Below are positions 21,373 through 38,321 of a stretch of 64,000 nucleotides of DNA, in pieces (position 1 is the first letter of the stretch; the number at the start of each line of letters is the position of its first letter). A program made the position numbers and the translations under genes. Under the pieces are notes generated by a model. The model was not told where the DNA came from. It searched no databases and worked only from the letters and a program-made list of their open reading frames with translations. The stretch is from Buddleja alternifolia (taxonomy: Eukaryota; Streptophyta; Magnoliopsida; Lamiales; Scrophulariaceae), in contig CM033394.1 in assembly GCA_019426215.1 (NCBI GenBank), positions 1,550,001 to 1,614,000 on the forward strand, written 5' to 3'.

Positions 21373-21859
21373 TATTATCAATGTATGAAGATGGTTACCT
21401 AGAAAAGAAGTTTTGCTAATGGAGGAGATATAAGTTTAATTAGAAAAATGATATTGAAAAACGAAGTGATTGTAGTCGCACAAGTTTTGCTATAATTGTC
21501 TGTTGTTGATTTGAGAACTGAAGTAAAATTTGTCGTAGTATGAACGACATTTCTGAAGTTTATAGCCGTTTATCTGGGAATTGAAGTGTAATTAGTCATA
21601 GTATGAATCATGTGTCTTAACAAACAACTAATGGATGGATACAGATCCTCAGGTCGATAATATGATATTTAACACATTTTGGATTCCCTAAAACAAACTA
21701 AGCTCTTTGATATTCAACTTTTCAATATTTGGAACATGTTTACGTTCCGGGGTCGTTAAACTAACGAACTTGAACATAGTTTTCTCTTTGATAAGATCTG
21801 AAAACGAACTCCAATGTGACTTTGTTAATTAAAAAAATAATATAGTTTAGAAAGATCAA

Positions 21860-22048
21860 GTTATTCGAGCTGACTTAATTAACAATCAAACCTAGTTTAT
21901 ATAATTTGTGAAACTCGATAAAATTCAAACAGATTTAAACAATACATTGTTCACCTCGAGATGACTCAATTAGCAATCAAACCTAGTTTAAACATAATTT
22001 GTGAAACTCAGATAAAATCCGAACAGATTTAAACAATACATTGTTGAC
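21860..22048. repeat. Tandem duplication, about 91-bp unit
   Basis: Two adjacent copies (about 21867-21956 and 21957-22048) share CAATCAAACCTAGTTTA, ATAATTTGTGAAACTC and CAGATTTAAACAATACATTG. The copies differ at several bases. Confidence 0.75.
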
Positions 22049-22049
22049 A

Positions 22050-23500
22050 TCGGCTCACTAATCCACCACAAAAATCAAAATGCAAAGGCCAACTCACCCA
22101 CCAAAGCAAAGCCCACAGGGCAAGCCTGTATGTGGAAAGTTTTAAAATGGAAACCAGGCCCATTTAACATATTCGACCCATTAAATAAAAATCAGGCCCA
22201 CTTTCTTATATTAAACTTTAAGCATAAATAGGTCGTCTTCTTCTCTGCTCAAGAAATAAGTCTGCAACTAGTTTTGGTGGAAATCTTTAGCCCCTCCAAT
22301 CAACCAACAAAGTTAATAAAAAATATTGAGAAACTCTTTAGCTTTCTGCAAATCAAATAGCTAATACTTTGTTTTAAAAGAAAAAAAGGGGAAGCCAATC
22401 GATGAAATTCAAAATGGTTTGTTTTTTAGGGGCGTGGCGGATGTGGAGGAGGCGGTCGAAGGCGGATATGGCTGGAGGAGGAGGTGGCCCGACGATGATA
22501 TGGAGGCTGAACGAGGAGGTAGAGTTTGAAAAGTTTCATATTTTGCCATCTTTTTCTTTAACTATGAGTATGAGGGCTAGAGATGAGATTTGAATGAAAT
22601 TTAGGAGACTCATTTGTGAAATTTAATTTATATACACATTGAATTCAAATTCAAAAATTCGAGTCTAAAAAATTTAGAATAGGCTGTAAATTGGCAGATT
22701 TGAGAAAATTTGAGGAGGAGTTAACTCTGGTTTGCCTTTTCAGTTTTGCTTTAGCTTTTTTATTTAAAAAATATATAAATTATGTCACGCCACGTGTCAA
22801 GTTTTTGGTGAAGTTTGGTGCCATCAAAATGTGTAGCATCGAACGAGCCAATGAAAAGCCCTATTCCTTATCTTATTTTTTTGGATAAATATCCCTATTC
22901 CTTATTAGCATTCAGTCGTCTCCACGCGTTATGATCAATAATAATAATCGTCTCAACAAAGCTCTTCCCTTTTTATAATTAGCTGTCTCAACAATCTCAC
23001 CCAACCATTCTCAAAACAATTTTAGAGCTTAATCTTTAAACTCAAGTAGCAAAGTTGATTTACAATAAGATCTTGAATTTAATTCACATCAAAATAACTA
23101 CGAGTATTTTATTTTTAGAGAAAATTGCCAACACGCCTCCACGTGTTATGGTCAATAATAAAAAATCACCTGAACTTTTCAAAATTATGTGAAGTACTTT
23201 ACACCCCAGCGTATTTAATATTTTTTTTGACAATTTCAACCTCTATGAACTTTACAAATAAATCTTTGAGAGGTTCTTGTTGTAATCTACTAAAAATCAG
23301 GGTGTTTTAATAATTAGCATTATAGTTAGGGAGTGTGCATGTAATTTACCTTTATTTTTATCACGGTTGATCATTGGTACTTAATAATAGTTGATGGCTG
23401 ACTAATTATTAATGATTGTGATATGAGCTATATTTATGAAAATCAACCGGACCGATTTTAATATTTGAATATTGACTTGATCAATCGGAGGATCGGGTAC
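22050..23500. other. Intergenic, no supported gene
   Basis: The short frame at 22402-22593 has a GGGGG run and no recognisable domain, and I do not call it a gene. The block at 22905-22950 (CTCCACGCGTTATGATCAATAATAA) recurs at 23138-23165 (CTCCACGTGTTATGGTCAATAATAA), so a diverged repeat is present. Confidence 0.35.
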
Positions 23501-23510
23501 ATGGTTTAAA

Positions 23511-23688
23511 GGAAAAATCTATGTTACACTCGGTGTGTTGGTTCTAATGCCTTCATCACCACATATTTGTGTTGGGATAGTTGGTTTTTATCACCCACCA
23601 CCTATTAAAAAACCACCCACCCCAACACAAATGTGTAATGATGAGAACACTAGCTCTAACAGACCGGGTGTAGCATAGAATTACGCTG
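23511..23688. mobile_element. Foldback MITE with 8-bp target duplication
   Basis: The two halves are inverted copies for about 68 bp: left TCTATGTTACACTCGGTGTG, and the right end in reverse TCTATGCTACACCCGGTCTG. They continue through CATCACCACATATTTGTGTT and CATCATTACACATTTGTGTT. The 8-bp flanks GGTTTAAA are identical (23503-23510 and 23689-23696). An 8-bp duplication suggests hAT or Mutator ancestry. It is 178 bp with no coding capacity. Confidence 0.8.
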
Positions 23689-23699
23689 GTTTAAATCGT

Positions 23700-24840
23700 A
23701 TAAACAATCAAAAATATATTGGTATTCTAATATAGTATATATTATTTGTAACTATTCAAATTAAAAACATAAAAGAGAGTACAATTTGTGAGTTCAAAGT
23801 TTCCTATTGAATAGCACAGATCCATGTCCATTGTCATTTATGTTTATTGGGATTAAAAATGATAGGGGCATGCACATTTGCTAGAATTTTGAAATTTCAG
23901 AAAAATGTCTAGATGGAAAGAATTTACATATTGATGATGTAATCTTATAAATGCATACTATTATTTTCAAAGCACAAAACGTCAAATGCTTCAAATGTAC
24001 AACTTAAAGATTCTTCATATTTGATTGTCTTGCAGACCTAACTAAAATTAGGTTACTTTAGTGCTTAAAATCTGCATGAGTAAAAGGGGGAGAGATTACA
24101 TGTCAAATCTCATGGTAGAGTAGTCAAGGAGGTTCGACATTTGATCCCTTCCTACCAAGGGGTTGTTCTATAGGTGATTCGGATCATCCTTGGAACTTGG
24201 AAGCTCTTGGACCTAGAATCCCGAAACGATCTCCACCATCACATGTATCATACATCTGATGGTGGACCCCCTATTAATATCTATACAGGTGGGGTGGTGA
24301 TCATTGAGGACCTCAGGTCCTGTAAGCCCCTAATTATCACCCGAGTGATTCTAAGGCGGATCAGTTTCAATGAAGCAAATCCACCAAACACCATAGGACG
24401 CAGTGATATAATAGTTGAAAGCATTTTAATCACTCGCATCTATCAGTGCTTGGTGAACCAACTCTATTGGACTCAGTCTTAAACTCATGGATGGTCTTGG
24501 AACATTTCTTGGATGATCAAATTCATTAGTTATACAGGACGAAAAACGGCAAATTCAATACAAAAATCGGCAAATTACTCTTGACAATTCAAACGGCAAA
24601 TTCAATACAAAAATCGGCAAATTACTCTTGACAATTCGAAAAACGAACTCATAGAAAGTGGATTCTCCTGCCTTTTATTATTTTTCCGTACTTAATCATC
24701 ATAAATAATTCAATTATTCCAATGAGTTACAGAACTCAATAACTAATTCTCAACTACCATTTTTTTACAATTCAAAAAAAAAAATTATAAAGGAAATAAA
24801 AAGCATAACCTTTCTCCTCAGCTTATCTTTCCTCTTGCCT
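23700..24840. other. Intergenic with hairpin and 47-bp tandem repeat
   Basis: No gene is supported. A perfect 10-bp stem, TCCACCATCA and TGATGGTGGA, lies at 24232-24266. A 47-bp unit is repeated exactly twice at 24544-24590 and 24591-24637 (AAACGGCAAATTCAATACAA at each start). Confidence 0.55.
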
Positions 24841-24932
24841 ATATCAATATTTTTTTAGCTAAAATATGAATGTCTTTTTTTCTCTTTTATCTACAACCCA
24901 CTTACAAAAAGTTACCTTAAATCTTCTCAGGA

Positions 24933-27900
24933 TCAGACTTCTTCCTGGATTCTTGTTCTAATTGGCTTCAACTTCAGACCCATGCTTTCTGGTGTGTAAA
25001 GCTCCGGCGAAATGCTAGTAGGACTCAATGGGCTTCTCGGGCTGACATTTAACTGAGACGATGGCCTGTATAAACCATATCCCATGAGAAAATATTCTAA
25101 TGGTATCAACATCGCGTCGGGTTGTTCTTCAGTCACCATTGATCCACATGCTTGAACCTGCACAAGGGCACACACATAAAACATGAAAGGAGTGTTTGCA
25201 AACATAAGTGATTGTAAGTGGGAATGAATTAGAAGTGGAAAAAAAATCAGATACGGATAGTGGTTGCAAACATAAGTGAAAAATGAAAAAAAGAAACTGC
25301 AAGTGTTTGCAAAAGATGGACTAAAAGTGGTAAGTATGTCTAAAGTAACCTTGATTTAATTTCAAAAGTACCATAATCAGTTTTAAGCCCTCCCTTACCA
25401 ACTTAGATATTATAGAGATTATTATCACTTAATTTACAGAATTAGAAGCAACAGCCGAAACTTATTTTTAGCCACAAGTGATGAGCATTTAAATTAGAGT
25501 TGTGCAGACACTCCTTAAGAAACTGTCCCTATTCGCGTGTTACAGGAAAAGAAAAGTCAGAAAACAAAAAACAGTTGTGCATGTATGGACAGAAAAGTAC
25601 AATTAATACTTGGAAGTGAATAAATGCAAGGCGAAAAGTAGCACTAGGTTTACCTCAACCAAGGCGCTGAATCTTCTATCTAGCTTTGAAGTCATATGGA
25701 GAGCCTCATAGTGGAAAGGAGAGTTTTCTCCAACAAAAATCAAGGATCGACATTTTAGTTTACGTAAGCCTCCGCTTATATCTGGTCTCCTGGCAGACAG
25801 TAGATAACAAGATTTAATTTCTCTGGTTGTAGGTAAATATATGCCTCACTTTATGATGATATACATCACCGGCCAATTATTCACTCTTCTCTCGGGGAAA
25901 TTCTTCTATAGAGTTGGTGTTCAATAAAGGATCGGATTATACCAGTGATGATGTGGGTAATCTGGACCCTTTCGTTTATCCAACACCAAGTGCATACAAG
26001 AATTTTCCCCTCTTTCCACTCTTGATCTCGAGATTCTTTCTTTAGTAACACCATATTAGCAAAAGAACTTACCCGTTGATAGCTTCAAGAAACCGTAGAA
26101 CGTTTGGACTCTGCCTTTCTCCTAACAACTGCATCCAATATTAAGATTTTGATGGAATTTAGAGAAATGCTCAACAAATGTGGTGCAATATAAAATGGGA
26201 CTGAGAATAAACACGAGACTAACTCTTCTGCATGATTGTACAATGTTTGATTCTGGTACGTCCAAACTGCCACGAACTTCCTGTCAAATTAGTAGAAATC
26301 CAATGAGCCCAACAATTGTACAAAATGAATCAATACTGTGAAAATGATATATTCCTAAAAACACCTTGCTGAAGTACCGCATGAGCAACAACTCCTTCAC
26401 TAAACCATGCATGCCACACATGTAAAGTAAATTTGATATGACCTGCAAGCAATTTACCATTTTCAGAAAGCAAAACCTTCCTCCCACAAAAAGATAAAAG
26501 AAATACTAGTATAGTAATGTGAGTCGTGATTTTTATTTTTTTTTTATTTTTTGGGGAGGGGTGGATTGAGTGAATGAACCTTATTGTATAACCATTCCTT
26601 CCAAGATGGTGCTTTGCATAGAGGGGAAACAAGAATCAAACCCGTAACACGTTTTGAGTATTTTATCTGCGGGAAATGAGCAGATAACCACACAAGTCAA
26701 AATTGAAAGAAAGAAGAAAATAGAGATGCATCCATAGCAGGAGATTGACTTACAGCAAACAGGGTAAGAATATAAGCTCCAGCTGTTACCCCCAAGCACA
26801 TCACTGAGTCAAGTCTGGAGAGAGAGTGAAAGGGAGTTATTAGCTTAACATACTATATATACGTCTAATTAATTGACATGTCAAGTATTTAATTCTCTTC
26901 TAAGAAAAAGGGAACAATAGATTCATTAGTTTCACAGTATATGCATAAACAAAATACAAAAAAGAAACAATGAACGCAGAAAGCAGGACAAAGGTATGGA
27001 AATCAGAGAGGTAAGCGAATATTACTAACACTACAATTACCCAAAATAGTCAAGGATTTCAGCAATCTGATCAGCTAAATCATCTACACATAATGAGGGT
27101 TCTTCAGGTCCCACTACAGCAGCTCCTAGCTGCAATAATTCTTAACAGAATTACCAAATAAGAAACACCGTAACTAAAAGCACTCATCCGCAATGAATAT
27201 CAGTAGTGAGGCAATCAAGGCACAGACCTCATGCCCAGGGGGACTGATATGATAGACACAGAAGTTGTGGAGAAGAAGAGAAAATGCTTCTTGACAAAAA
27301 AACAATCCTTGGAAACAGGACAAATCTGTTTGATCCCACATGCAGACAAAAGAAGAGTTAGATGTCATCCACTATATTAACTGTGATAACATGCTTCAAA
27401 AATATAACTCGAATATTCAAGGTTGCAATATAATAATTATAAAGGATCTCAATCTCCATAATCTCGAGCATCTTGCATCATTACTGACTGAAATGAAGCA
27501 ATTCCGATGGAGATATCTTTTCAGAAAACAATTGAAGAAGAAGATAACTTTTACATATGTTGAAATTCTTAGGCATGCTACCCAAAGTTTTGGTGAAGAT
27601 TGGATGATGTTACAAATAGGTTTCAGTAGGATTAGAATGTTACAAATAGGTTTCAGTAGGATTAGAAGGGATCAACAAAAACTGAAGTCATCTAATAATC
27701 AGAATTCATCAAAAATTGGCATAATACTCTTTGTTAATTTTAACAAAGTTTCCTTACGGTTTAAAGCTAAATCCGGATAAGTAATTAGAGCAGGCTTGTC
27801 CGGGTCTCCTAAAATAGCAACGGATACAGAACCATGGCCAGTTTTCACAATATGTTCCTGTAAGTGATCATGAGAAGCATAGATCGTCAACACATTAATG

Positions 27901-29629
27901 AAAAAGGAAAAAGAAGATAAGAGGCCAATGAAAGCCAAATATTCCAACAGCACTCAATCCTGCCACATGCTTTAAATTGAGGAACAATCTTTATATGAAC
28001 AGTAAAGAAGAGTGATTGGCTATTTAGCTTTCAAACAGAATTTCCCATGTGCAGTGTCCTTTATGGAGATTCCAGCTTTATCAACAAATTTTCCTTAATA
28101 GATCAAAAGTCAATGCTTCTTGTCTTCATATATTTAAGAGTCTTTATTGAAACAATAAGCAAGCATGAGTGTGTGAAATTGCATAGAGACTTTACATCAT
28201 TGAAAAAATCCAATTATCAGAAAAATGCCATTACCAAACTTGAACCATCAATGCTACTTGATTTAATAAGAAACATTTCCTCTTTTTCACTTTATATCGT
28301 AGTCCAAATAATCGAATGCATGCAGATTAATTTTTTTATATAATTAAACTAAATACATAATACAAAAAAGTTGATGTCACCATACAATTTTTTTTATATA
28401 ATTAAACTTTCATATGATAATAATGCTGCAACACTAAATACAAAATACAAGATGAGCACCTAAAGCTAGACATATCGATCCAGAATAGAGAATTGGGAAA
28501 CAGCTCATCTTCTACGAACAAAATACAACCATCAAATACAGGGCAATAGACTAAGACAGTAGAAGGATGGAGATCTACATAAGTACTAAATTCTTTCAGA
28601 GTCTCAGACTATATACCAAAATCTTAATAGCATATAAATTTTTTCCTTAAACGAAAATCGACACATTTAACAATCCAGCCAAACATGTTCTTTCCTCAAT
28701 GTTTATAAATGCAAATGAGAAAAGAATCCCAAAGAAGCTCCTTTCCGTCTTCAAATCACTAAAAATAAAGCACTTTACTGAATCAAACTATAGGGGAAAA
28801 AGATTATTTTCCCAAATTATTAGCAGACCCAAATTATTAGCAAGATTAAATAGAAGTATGGAGTTAATTCCTCAAATATGATCATAAGCCATAACTCAAC
28901 ACATAAATGCAAACACAATATATAAACAATTTCTAAAGATTATTTCCCCAAATTAGTGGCAGATTAAATAAAAGTATGCACTTAATTCCTCACATGTGAT
29001 CATAAGCCATAACTCAACACATAAATGCAAGCACAATATATAAACAATTCTAGAGATTATTTCCCAAATTAGTAGCAGATCAAATAAATGCATGCACTTA
29101 ACTCCTCAAATGTGATCATACCATAACTCAACACATAAATGCAAACACAATATTTAAACAATTTTGAAAAGATTATTTCCCCAAATTAGTAGCAGATTAA
29201 ATAAAAGTATGCACTTAATTCCTCAAACGTGATCATAAGCCATAATTCAACACATAAATGCAAACACAATATAGAAACAGCTGAGCCACTTTTCCTCCCC
29301 AAATTCAAAACTGAAAGATAAAAACGAAGGCAATAACAAGTAAAATCAAACAAGAAATATGAACTCCACTCAACAATTCATCAAGCAAAACAAAATCCGT
29401 CCGTAGTTCAAAGGTCACGCAAAATCAGAACTCATTAACTAAAATGTAGCTCGCAAAGTATACTTACAGTAAATATATATATATATAGCAATAGTGCAAT
29501 ACATACACATAATACTACTACGTTTAGAGGCGTTTGTGCGTGCAATGTGAATGAAGTTTCGACATTGACCTTTCCGGCGAGAGGAATGGACTCCATGTCA
29601 ACCGAGACGGAATCGCTTGAATCCGCCAT
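24933..29629 (-). CDS. NDL: NDL protein (plant NDRG family, alpha/beta-hydrolase fold)
   Basis: Eleven coding exons on the minus strand: 29629-29570, 27857-27758, 27325-27228, 27129-27041, 26814-26754, 26666-26580, 26442-26365, 26280-26224, 26128-26073, 25789-25654, 25157-24933. All junctions are GT-AG and in phase, giving 348 residues, the normal NDL length. NDL proteins bind the G-protein beta-gamma dimer in Arabidopsis and affect auxin transport. Landmarks: [55 protein letters not shown] and the C-terminal [12 protein letters not shown] and EYFLMGYG. The nucleophile elbow reads G124-V-T-A-G128, with Thr in place of the catalytic Ser, as expected of the non-enzymatic NDRG family. Intron 1 is 1.7 kb and contains a minisatellite. 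The start is the ATG at 29629; an upstream in-frame ATG at 29695 lies in CT-rich leader and is not conserved in type. Confidence 0.95.
27607..27666. repeat. Exact 30-bp tandem duplication in NDL intron 2
   Basis: Two identical units, each starting ATGTTACAAATAGGTTTCAG, abut at 27636/27637 inside the intron between coding exons 2 and 3. Confidence 0.85.
28801..29281. repeat. Four-copy minisatellite in NDL intron 1
   Basis: Units begin AGATTATTT at 28801, 28937, 29054 and 29170, with lengths of about 136, 117, 116 and 112 bp. Each contains CCAAATTAGTAGCAGAT-type, GTATGCACTTAATTCCTCA-type and CATAACTCAACACATAAATG segments. The first unit has an additional internal duplication of CCCAAATTATTAGCA. 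The copies differ by scattered changes. Confidence 0.85.
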
Positions 29630-29835
29630 TATTCTCCGGCCTCCGCTCGCTCGCTCTCTCTCTCTAGAACTCTCCCTCTGGCCTCTCTCTTCCACTTTCT
29701 CTCTCTAAAGTTTCTCTCAAATTCGAGACGCATTAGATTTGGTATCTATAGCTTATATACCAGTCCAAGACTCTTCTCTCTCTCTCTCTCTCTAAATATT
29801 CGGTACATATATATATATATATATATGTATATTAT
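29630..29835 (-). promoter_or_regulatory. NDL 5' leader and proximal promoter region
   Basis: Upstream of the NDL start the minus strand is GA-rich (CT-rich on the plus strand), with a (CT)n run at 29774-29794 and a TA run at 29806-29827. CT/GA tracts are common in plant leaders and core promoters. No single TATA box can be preferred because of the TA run. Confidence 0.4.
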
Positions 29836-29912
29836 ATTTGAGTATCTGTAATTAACTTTCTTTTGCTTTAACAGAAAACTATATACGTAAGAGATTATAT
29901 ATATTCTACATA

Positions 29913-30924
29913 TAGGGTTAATTGCATTTTACCCCTTGTACTATCTTCCATAATGAGAGTGCACCTTTTCCATCTTTTTATTACATCAATTTACCCCTCC
30001 AACTACGTAAAATACATCAAAGGGCCACTTACATTTAATCAACCAAAGCAAATGACCCTCTAACAAATATAATGATAACGTTACACTTATATCATTACGT
30101 CAGCTCTTCCCTCGATAAATTTTGTTTAGACCATATAAAAGCGATATAAGTCCTTATGGTATTAGAGGTTTGGTTTTTTCGTGAGTAAAATTTGTCAGTC
30201 AAATATTATCACGTTATTTATCATATGAGAAGGAAATTCGGTCCAACATACGACAAACTAGGTTGGAGTTTGTATTATGTATAAATTGCACTCGCTGTTA
30301 TGTGAGCTGCCTACATACCCGAAAAAATGGGATCAAGTCAGTTCGTAGTTCTATGGTTAAATTACTCTCAAAAGTACTCAGTGAATTTTTTCTGAAAGAG
30401 TAGATAATGACCACTCTTTTGAGATATATATAGGGAGTTGAAAGCGGACTATGGGCCGTGGGCTCGAGCTTAATGCTAGCCCACCAGACTTTTTATTAAG
30501 TCATTTAATATTAAAATAACCTAATTACTTTTCTAATCTCTTGAGCATAACGGGCCATATTCATAATGGGCCGCCAGCCCTATGGGGTTAATTATCGTAT
30601 TATATGTGGACGTGTTTTATGAGAGGTGCCCCGTCCCAAGTCGAGGTAGATGAATTACCATAATGCCCTTAGACATTTTTGGTGTACATTTTATAGGTGA
30701 ACTACGTTTCTGCATCTTCTTAGTGTATTATGTCGATTAAGGACATATTTAGTAGATTAAGTACAATATTTATAACTATTTCTTTTTTGATACGTTGAAT
30801 TCCTTCTAATCGATGATTGAAATATTTTCAATAATTGTAGGGGGCAATGGCATACAATGAAAAGATGAGCGGTGCAATTTCTAGCTTGAGGATAGTAAGA
30901 GGGGCAAAGTGGAATTAACCCTTA
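29913..30924. mobile_element. Non-coding TIR element (GGGTTAATT termini)
   Basis: Left end TAGGGTTAATTGCATTTTAC; right end in reverse TAAGGGTTAATTCCACTTTG. The element is about 1,012 bp. The interior holds no transposase. Inverted TCTCAAAAG and CTTTTGAGA lie at about 30371 and 30416. The target duplication is not clear. Confidence 0.55.
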
Positions 30925-31944
30925 TGCATATATAAATATATATATATATCTATATGGTGAGTTGACTCGTAACGTTCACTGAGTCACCGACGGTTTGGGC
31001 TTTCTAGAGCAATTGGAGTGGGCCCAAAACCTCAGGCCATGATTAGAGGCCGACAGCACACAATCCAGTTGCGAGATGACGTAAATATCCTCGTCATTTT
31101 TAATGGATTATCCTTTTTGCCCTTTTTTCGGTTGATGATTATCTTTTGAATTCATGTTCCTTATCGTATATGGATTTTGGCATAACCAAATACTTTTCGA
31201 ATTTGATTTTAATCTTTATATAGATTGTATTCTAATTTGACTTGATTGTTATATTATATGAATTCAAAAGTCATTAAATCATCGAGTCAAATCTAATAGA
31301 GTAATATTCAACATTTTAATTTTTAGAAAGTTGGAATTATTTTTTCAACTTGACATGATTGTTACATAAGTCGAGGGTCAAACATTAATTGAGTTTGAGT
31401 TGCGTAATATTATCATACACTCCTGGTCAAGTTGACTCTGATAATGTATTGCTGAAATTTAATTGTTCATTTTAATTGAACTTGATATTATGTTTCAATT
31501 TGACTTGATTGTTAAACGAGTTGAAAATCGATTATATGTCAAGTTCAAGATGCAATAGTCTTGCATGTTTTTAAGAACCGAGTTTAAACGAACACCCATA
31601 AGATCGAGTACCTTAACACGTTTCCATAATTCCATGCGCCAAATATATGATATTGCAAAAATAGTTCCATTAGAAACTATGAAAACAATAATATTGCTCA
31701 TTTTGTAAAAGAGCATAGATGTTTTAACTATTTATTATTTCTGTTTCTTGTGATTATTAACTGTATAAAAGATAAATAATTGGTAAACAATTTGCCCAAA
31801 TCCTACAATTTTAATGCCTTCTACTTTTTTTTTTCCCAATAATAATTAGATACCTAGTTGATTTCAACCATGTGAAACTTAGTTGAAATGTCAATTGTGG
31901 TAAGCATGTAAAAGAAGGTCATTTGCATCCCTTTCCATGTAAGT
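30925..31944. other. Intergenic, no gene seen
   Basis: AT-rich, with TTGACTTGATTGTTA-type words repeated at about 31236, 31352 and 31500, suggesting an old diverged repeat. No coding region is supported. Confidence 0.35.
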
Positions 31945-31959
31945 TGGATGTCTCTTCTT

Positions 31960-32128
31960 TTTTTGTTTTTGGTTGCCCACCCGACTATATCCGGATTCGA
32001 CCCAGGTCGCACACCTGGCAGTGGTGGGTAAGTCTTCCAACGGAGGTTTTCTGCATTCACAAGGTCTCGAACACGAGACCTTACTTAAGCAGAATCGAAC
32101 TGCTTACCACTCGGATGAACCCTGTTGG
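31960..32128 (-). mobile_element. tRNA-derived SINE with 15-bp target duplication
   Basis: On the minus strand the A box lies in GGTTCATCCGAGTGGTAAGC (32121-32102), the B box in GTGTTCGAGACC (32074-32063), and the 3' end is an A-rich tail (T-run on the plus strand at 31960-31970). The flanks are identical: TGGATGTCTCTTCTT at 31945-31959 and 32129-32143. The element is 169 bp and looks full length. Confidence 0.9.
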
Positions 32129-32143
32129 TGGATGTCTCTTCTT

Positions 32144-33276
32144 ACATTAACTTTATAAGACTTTCTCTGATAATTCTTTTTCGTATCACAATCTTGGCTT
32201 TTTAACAACTTAGTATGAAAATAAAATAAAAAGTCATCAAAATATTATTATAATTATGAGAATTTCGAAGTAAAATGAAATGGTATGAGCCTTGCCTCCT
32301 CGTGCCATCTTTAGATTTAATTTCATTTAAAAAAAATATCGAAAATGGTCATGGAAATGCGGTTTGTTGCTAATATAATATATTAGATATTATTTCATTA
32401 TTTAAAAAAAAATGAGGAAGAATGAGAACAGCCATGGAAATGCCGCTTTTAATACAAGAAATTAAGAATATACACCTCATAACACGCACTATATATATAT
32501 GTTGCATGACTGGTATGACTGGTGGGAGAAATGGGGTTGTGCCATAAAATAACATGTTTTCATATTTTCTTTTTAAACCTAACAAAAAAAAGGAATTGAA
32601 AGGGAAAAACTTTAAAATTTAGCAAGGAAAAATCATTTTTGTCGCATTATATTAGTAGAATTTCGATGTGTTTCACTTTAATTTGTTGTGCATTCCCTTT
32701 ATCAAGATTTAATTTTCATGAGCCGAAGAAAAAATTGGTTGGTGATATTCATGGTCTTTCTTCCTTCTTTTCGGTGTGCAAATTCAGGTATTCATAATCT
32801 GCATTGAGAGTTGGATTTAATTCTGAGTAAAATGATAGGTTAAACCCTTCTCAATAAGTACGATCCTAAAGTTTTGAACCCTCAAATTAGTAAGAACTCC
32901 GCCTTTGGACTAGCTCGTGTATTACAAAGTCGATAACCTTTCGATATATCCATAGTTCTTTTTTTAATATACGAATATCCATTGTTCCTATACATCATAG
33001 TTGCTATTACAAAATATGGTTGCTATTTGTACATCATAAGTTGCAGTGTCCTCTCGATAACCTGCCCACCTAACATGTTGATTTACTAAATTGTAACTTC
33101 AAAATATTAAAATTTGATTTAATACATTACAACTTCAATAGCTTTAACATATAGAAGCCCCATTATGTTCCTTAAATACAAGTAGGTGGAATAAAGTTCA
33201 CCGCATTTGTAATGACAATTATATTATCGCATTGACTAATATAAGCCATTTGTGGATGTGAATAGCTTTTGTGGGA
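32144..33276. other. Intergenic, no gene seen
   Basis: AT-rich sequence without ORFs of note, hairpins or recognisable repeats. Confidence 0.35.
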
Positions 33277-33518
33277 GGACACTTATTATATTGCTCAGTA
33301 TATCATTGACTGAAAAATTAATTAGGTCTTTTCAATTATTCTACACTAAAGCATACATATAAGTAACAAGAATGTAAAATTCTCATAATTATAATTAGGA
33401 CAATTATTATATTGCTCAGTATATCATTGACTGAAAAATTATTTAGGTCTTTTCAATTATTCTACACTAAAGCATACATATAAGTAACAAGAATGTAAAA
33501 TTCTCATAATTATAATTA
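33277..33518. repeat. Nearly identical 121-bp tandem duplication
   Basis: Units 33277-33397 and 33398-33518 both run from GGACA through TATATTGCTCAGTATATCAT to CTCATAATTATAATTA, with only a few differences. This points to a recent event. Confidence 0.9.
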
Positions 33519-34015
33519 AATGCCATAAAATATACACAAATGCACAAGTGCACCTTTATGTTAATGCCTATTATTCAAAAACCACTTACATGGCACACAC
33601 GATCCTTTATTCCAAAATTATATTTCATCTCATATTTCATTTGATTTACTGCACACACCGCACACACCATGTGTATAAAATCCACATCACATATGTATTA
33701 GGAAAAAAAATTATGATAAATAGAATAGTGGATGAACCGCCATACGGAACAAATCTGCTTACATGACACATAAACACCGAGCATTTTTACCGAAATGAAA
33801 TACAATTGACATACACAAACAACCCCGAATGACACACACAATAACATACAAAACGTTCACGCGAGTCAAAATCTAAGGGGTAAAGGAAAAAAGTGATAAT
33901 CCGAATATATATCCCAATTTTCCTGGCTTTTTATTCAGGGAAAAGCTAAAACCAGTTTAAATCCGATATTCGCCACAACATATGCAGCGAAAGCAACAAA
34001 AACCAAAGAGGGTCT
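33519..34015. other. Region between tandem repeat and NDUFS7 stop
   Basis: AC-rich, with repeated CACACA words; the right part is expected to hold the NDUFS7 3' UTR and polyadenylation site. No gene is seen. Confidence 0.4.
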
Positions 34016-38040
<4,025 letters not shown>

Positions 38041-38321
38041 TTTGTGATTTTCTGGATTTACTGATTGAGAGAGATTTGAGAAGCCGGGGGCTATTTGCAT
38101 TTAGGCCTAAATATTCGGTGTCGGTACAATTAGAGGTGACAAATAGGAGGTTTGGGTTCGGTTTGGCTCGGTTCCAATTGAATTGGTCCTAAGGTGGGTC
38201 GGGTTCAAGATAGTTCTAAGGTGGAACCAGGATTAACCCAAGTTGAAACCAGGTTCAACCCGAAGTGGAACCAAGTCCATATTTGAATTTCAGCTGAAAT
38301 CTAAGGGGCTAAATGGCCTTA

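Noticed and set aside
22402..22593. Short frame with a Gly run, considered as a small gene
   Set aside because: No domain, no splice context and no recognisable family; the surrounding sequence looks intergenic.
27340..27780. 146-residue plus-strand frame
   Set aside because: It lies across NDL intron 2 and antisense to coding exons; its length is explained by an exact 30-bp repeat and AT-rich intron sequence.
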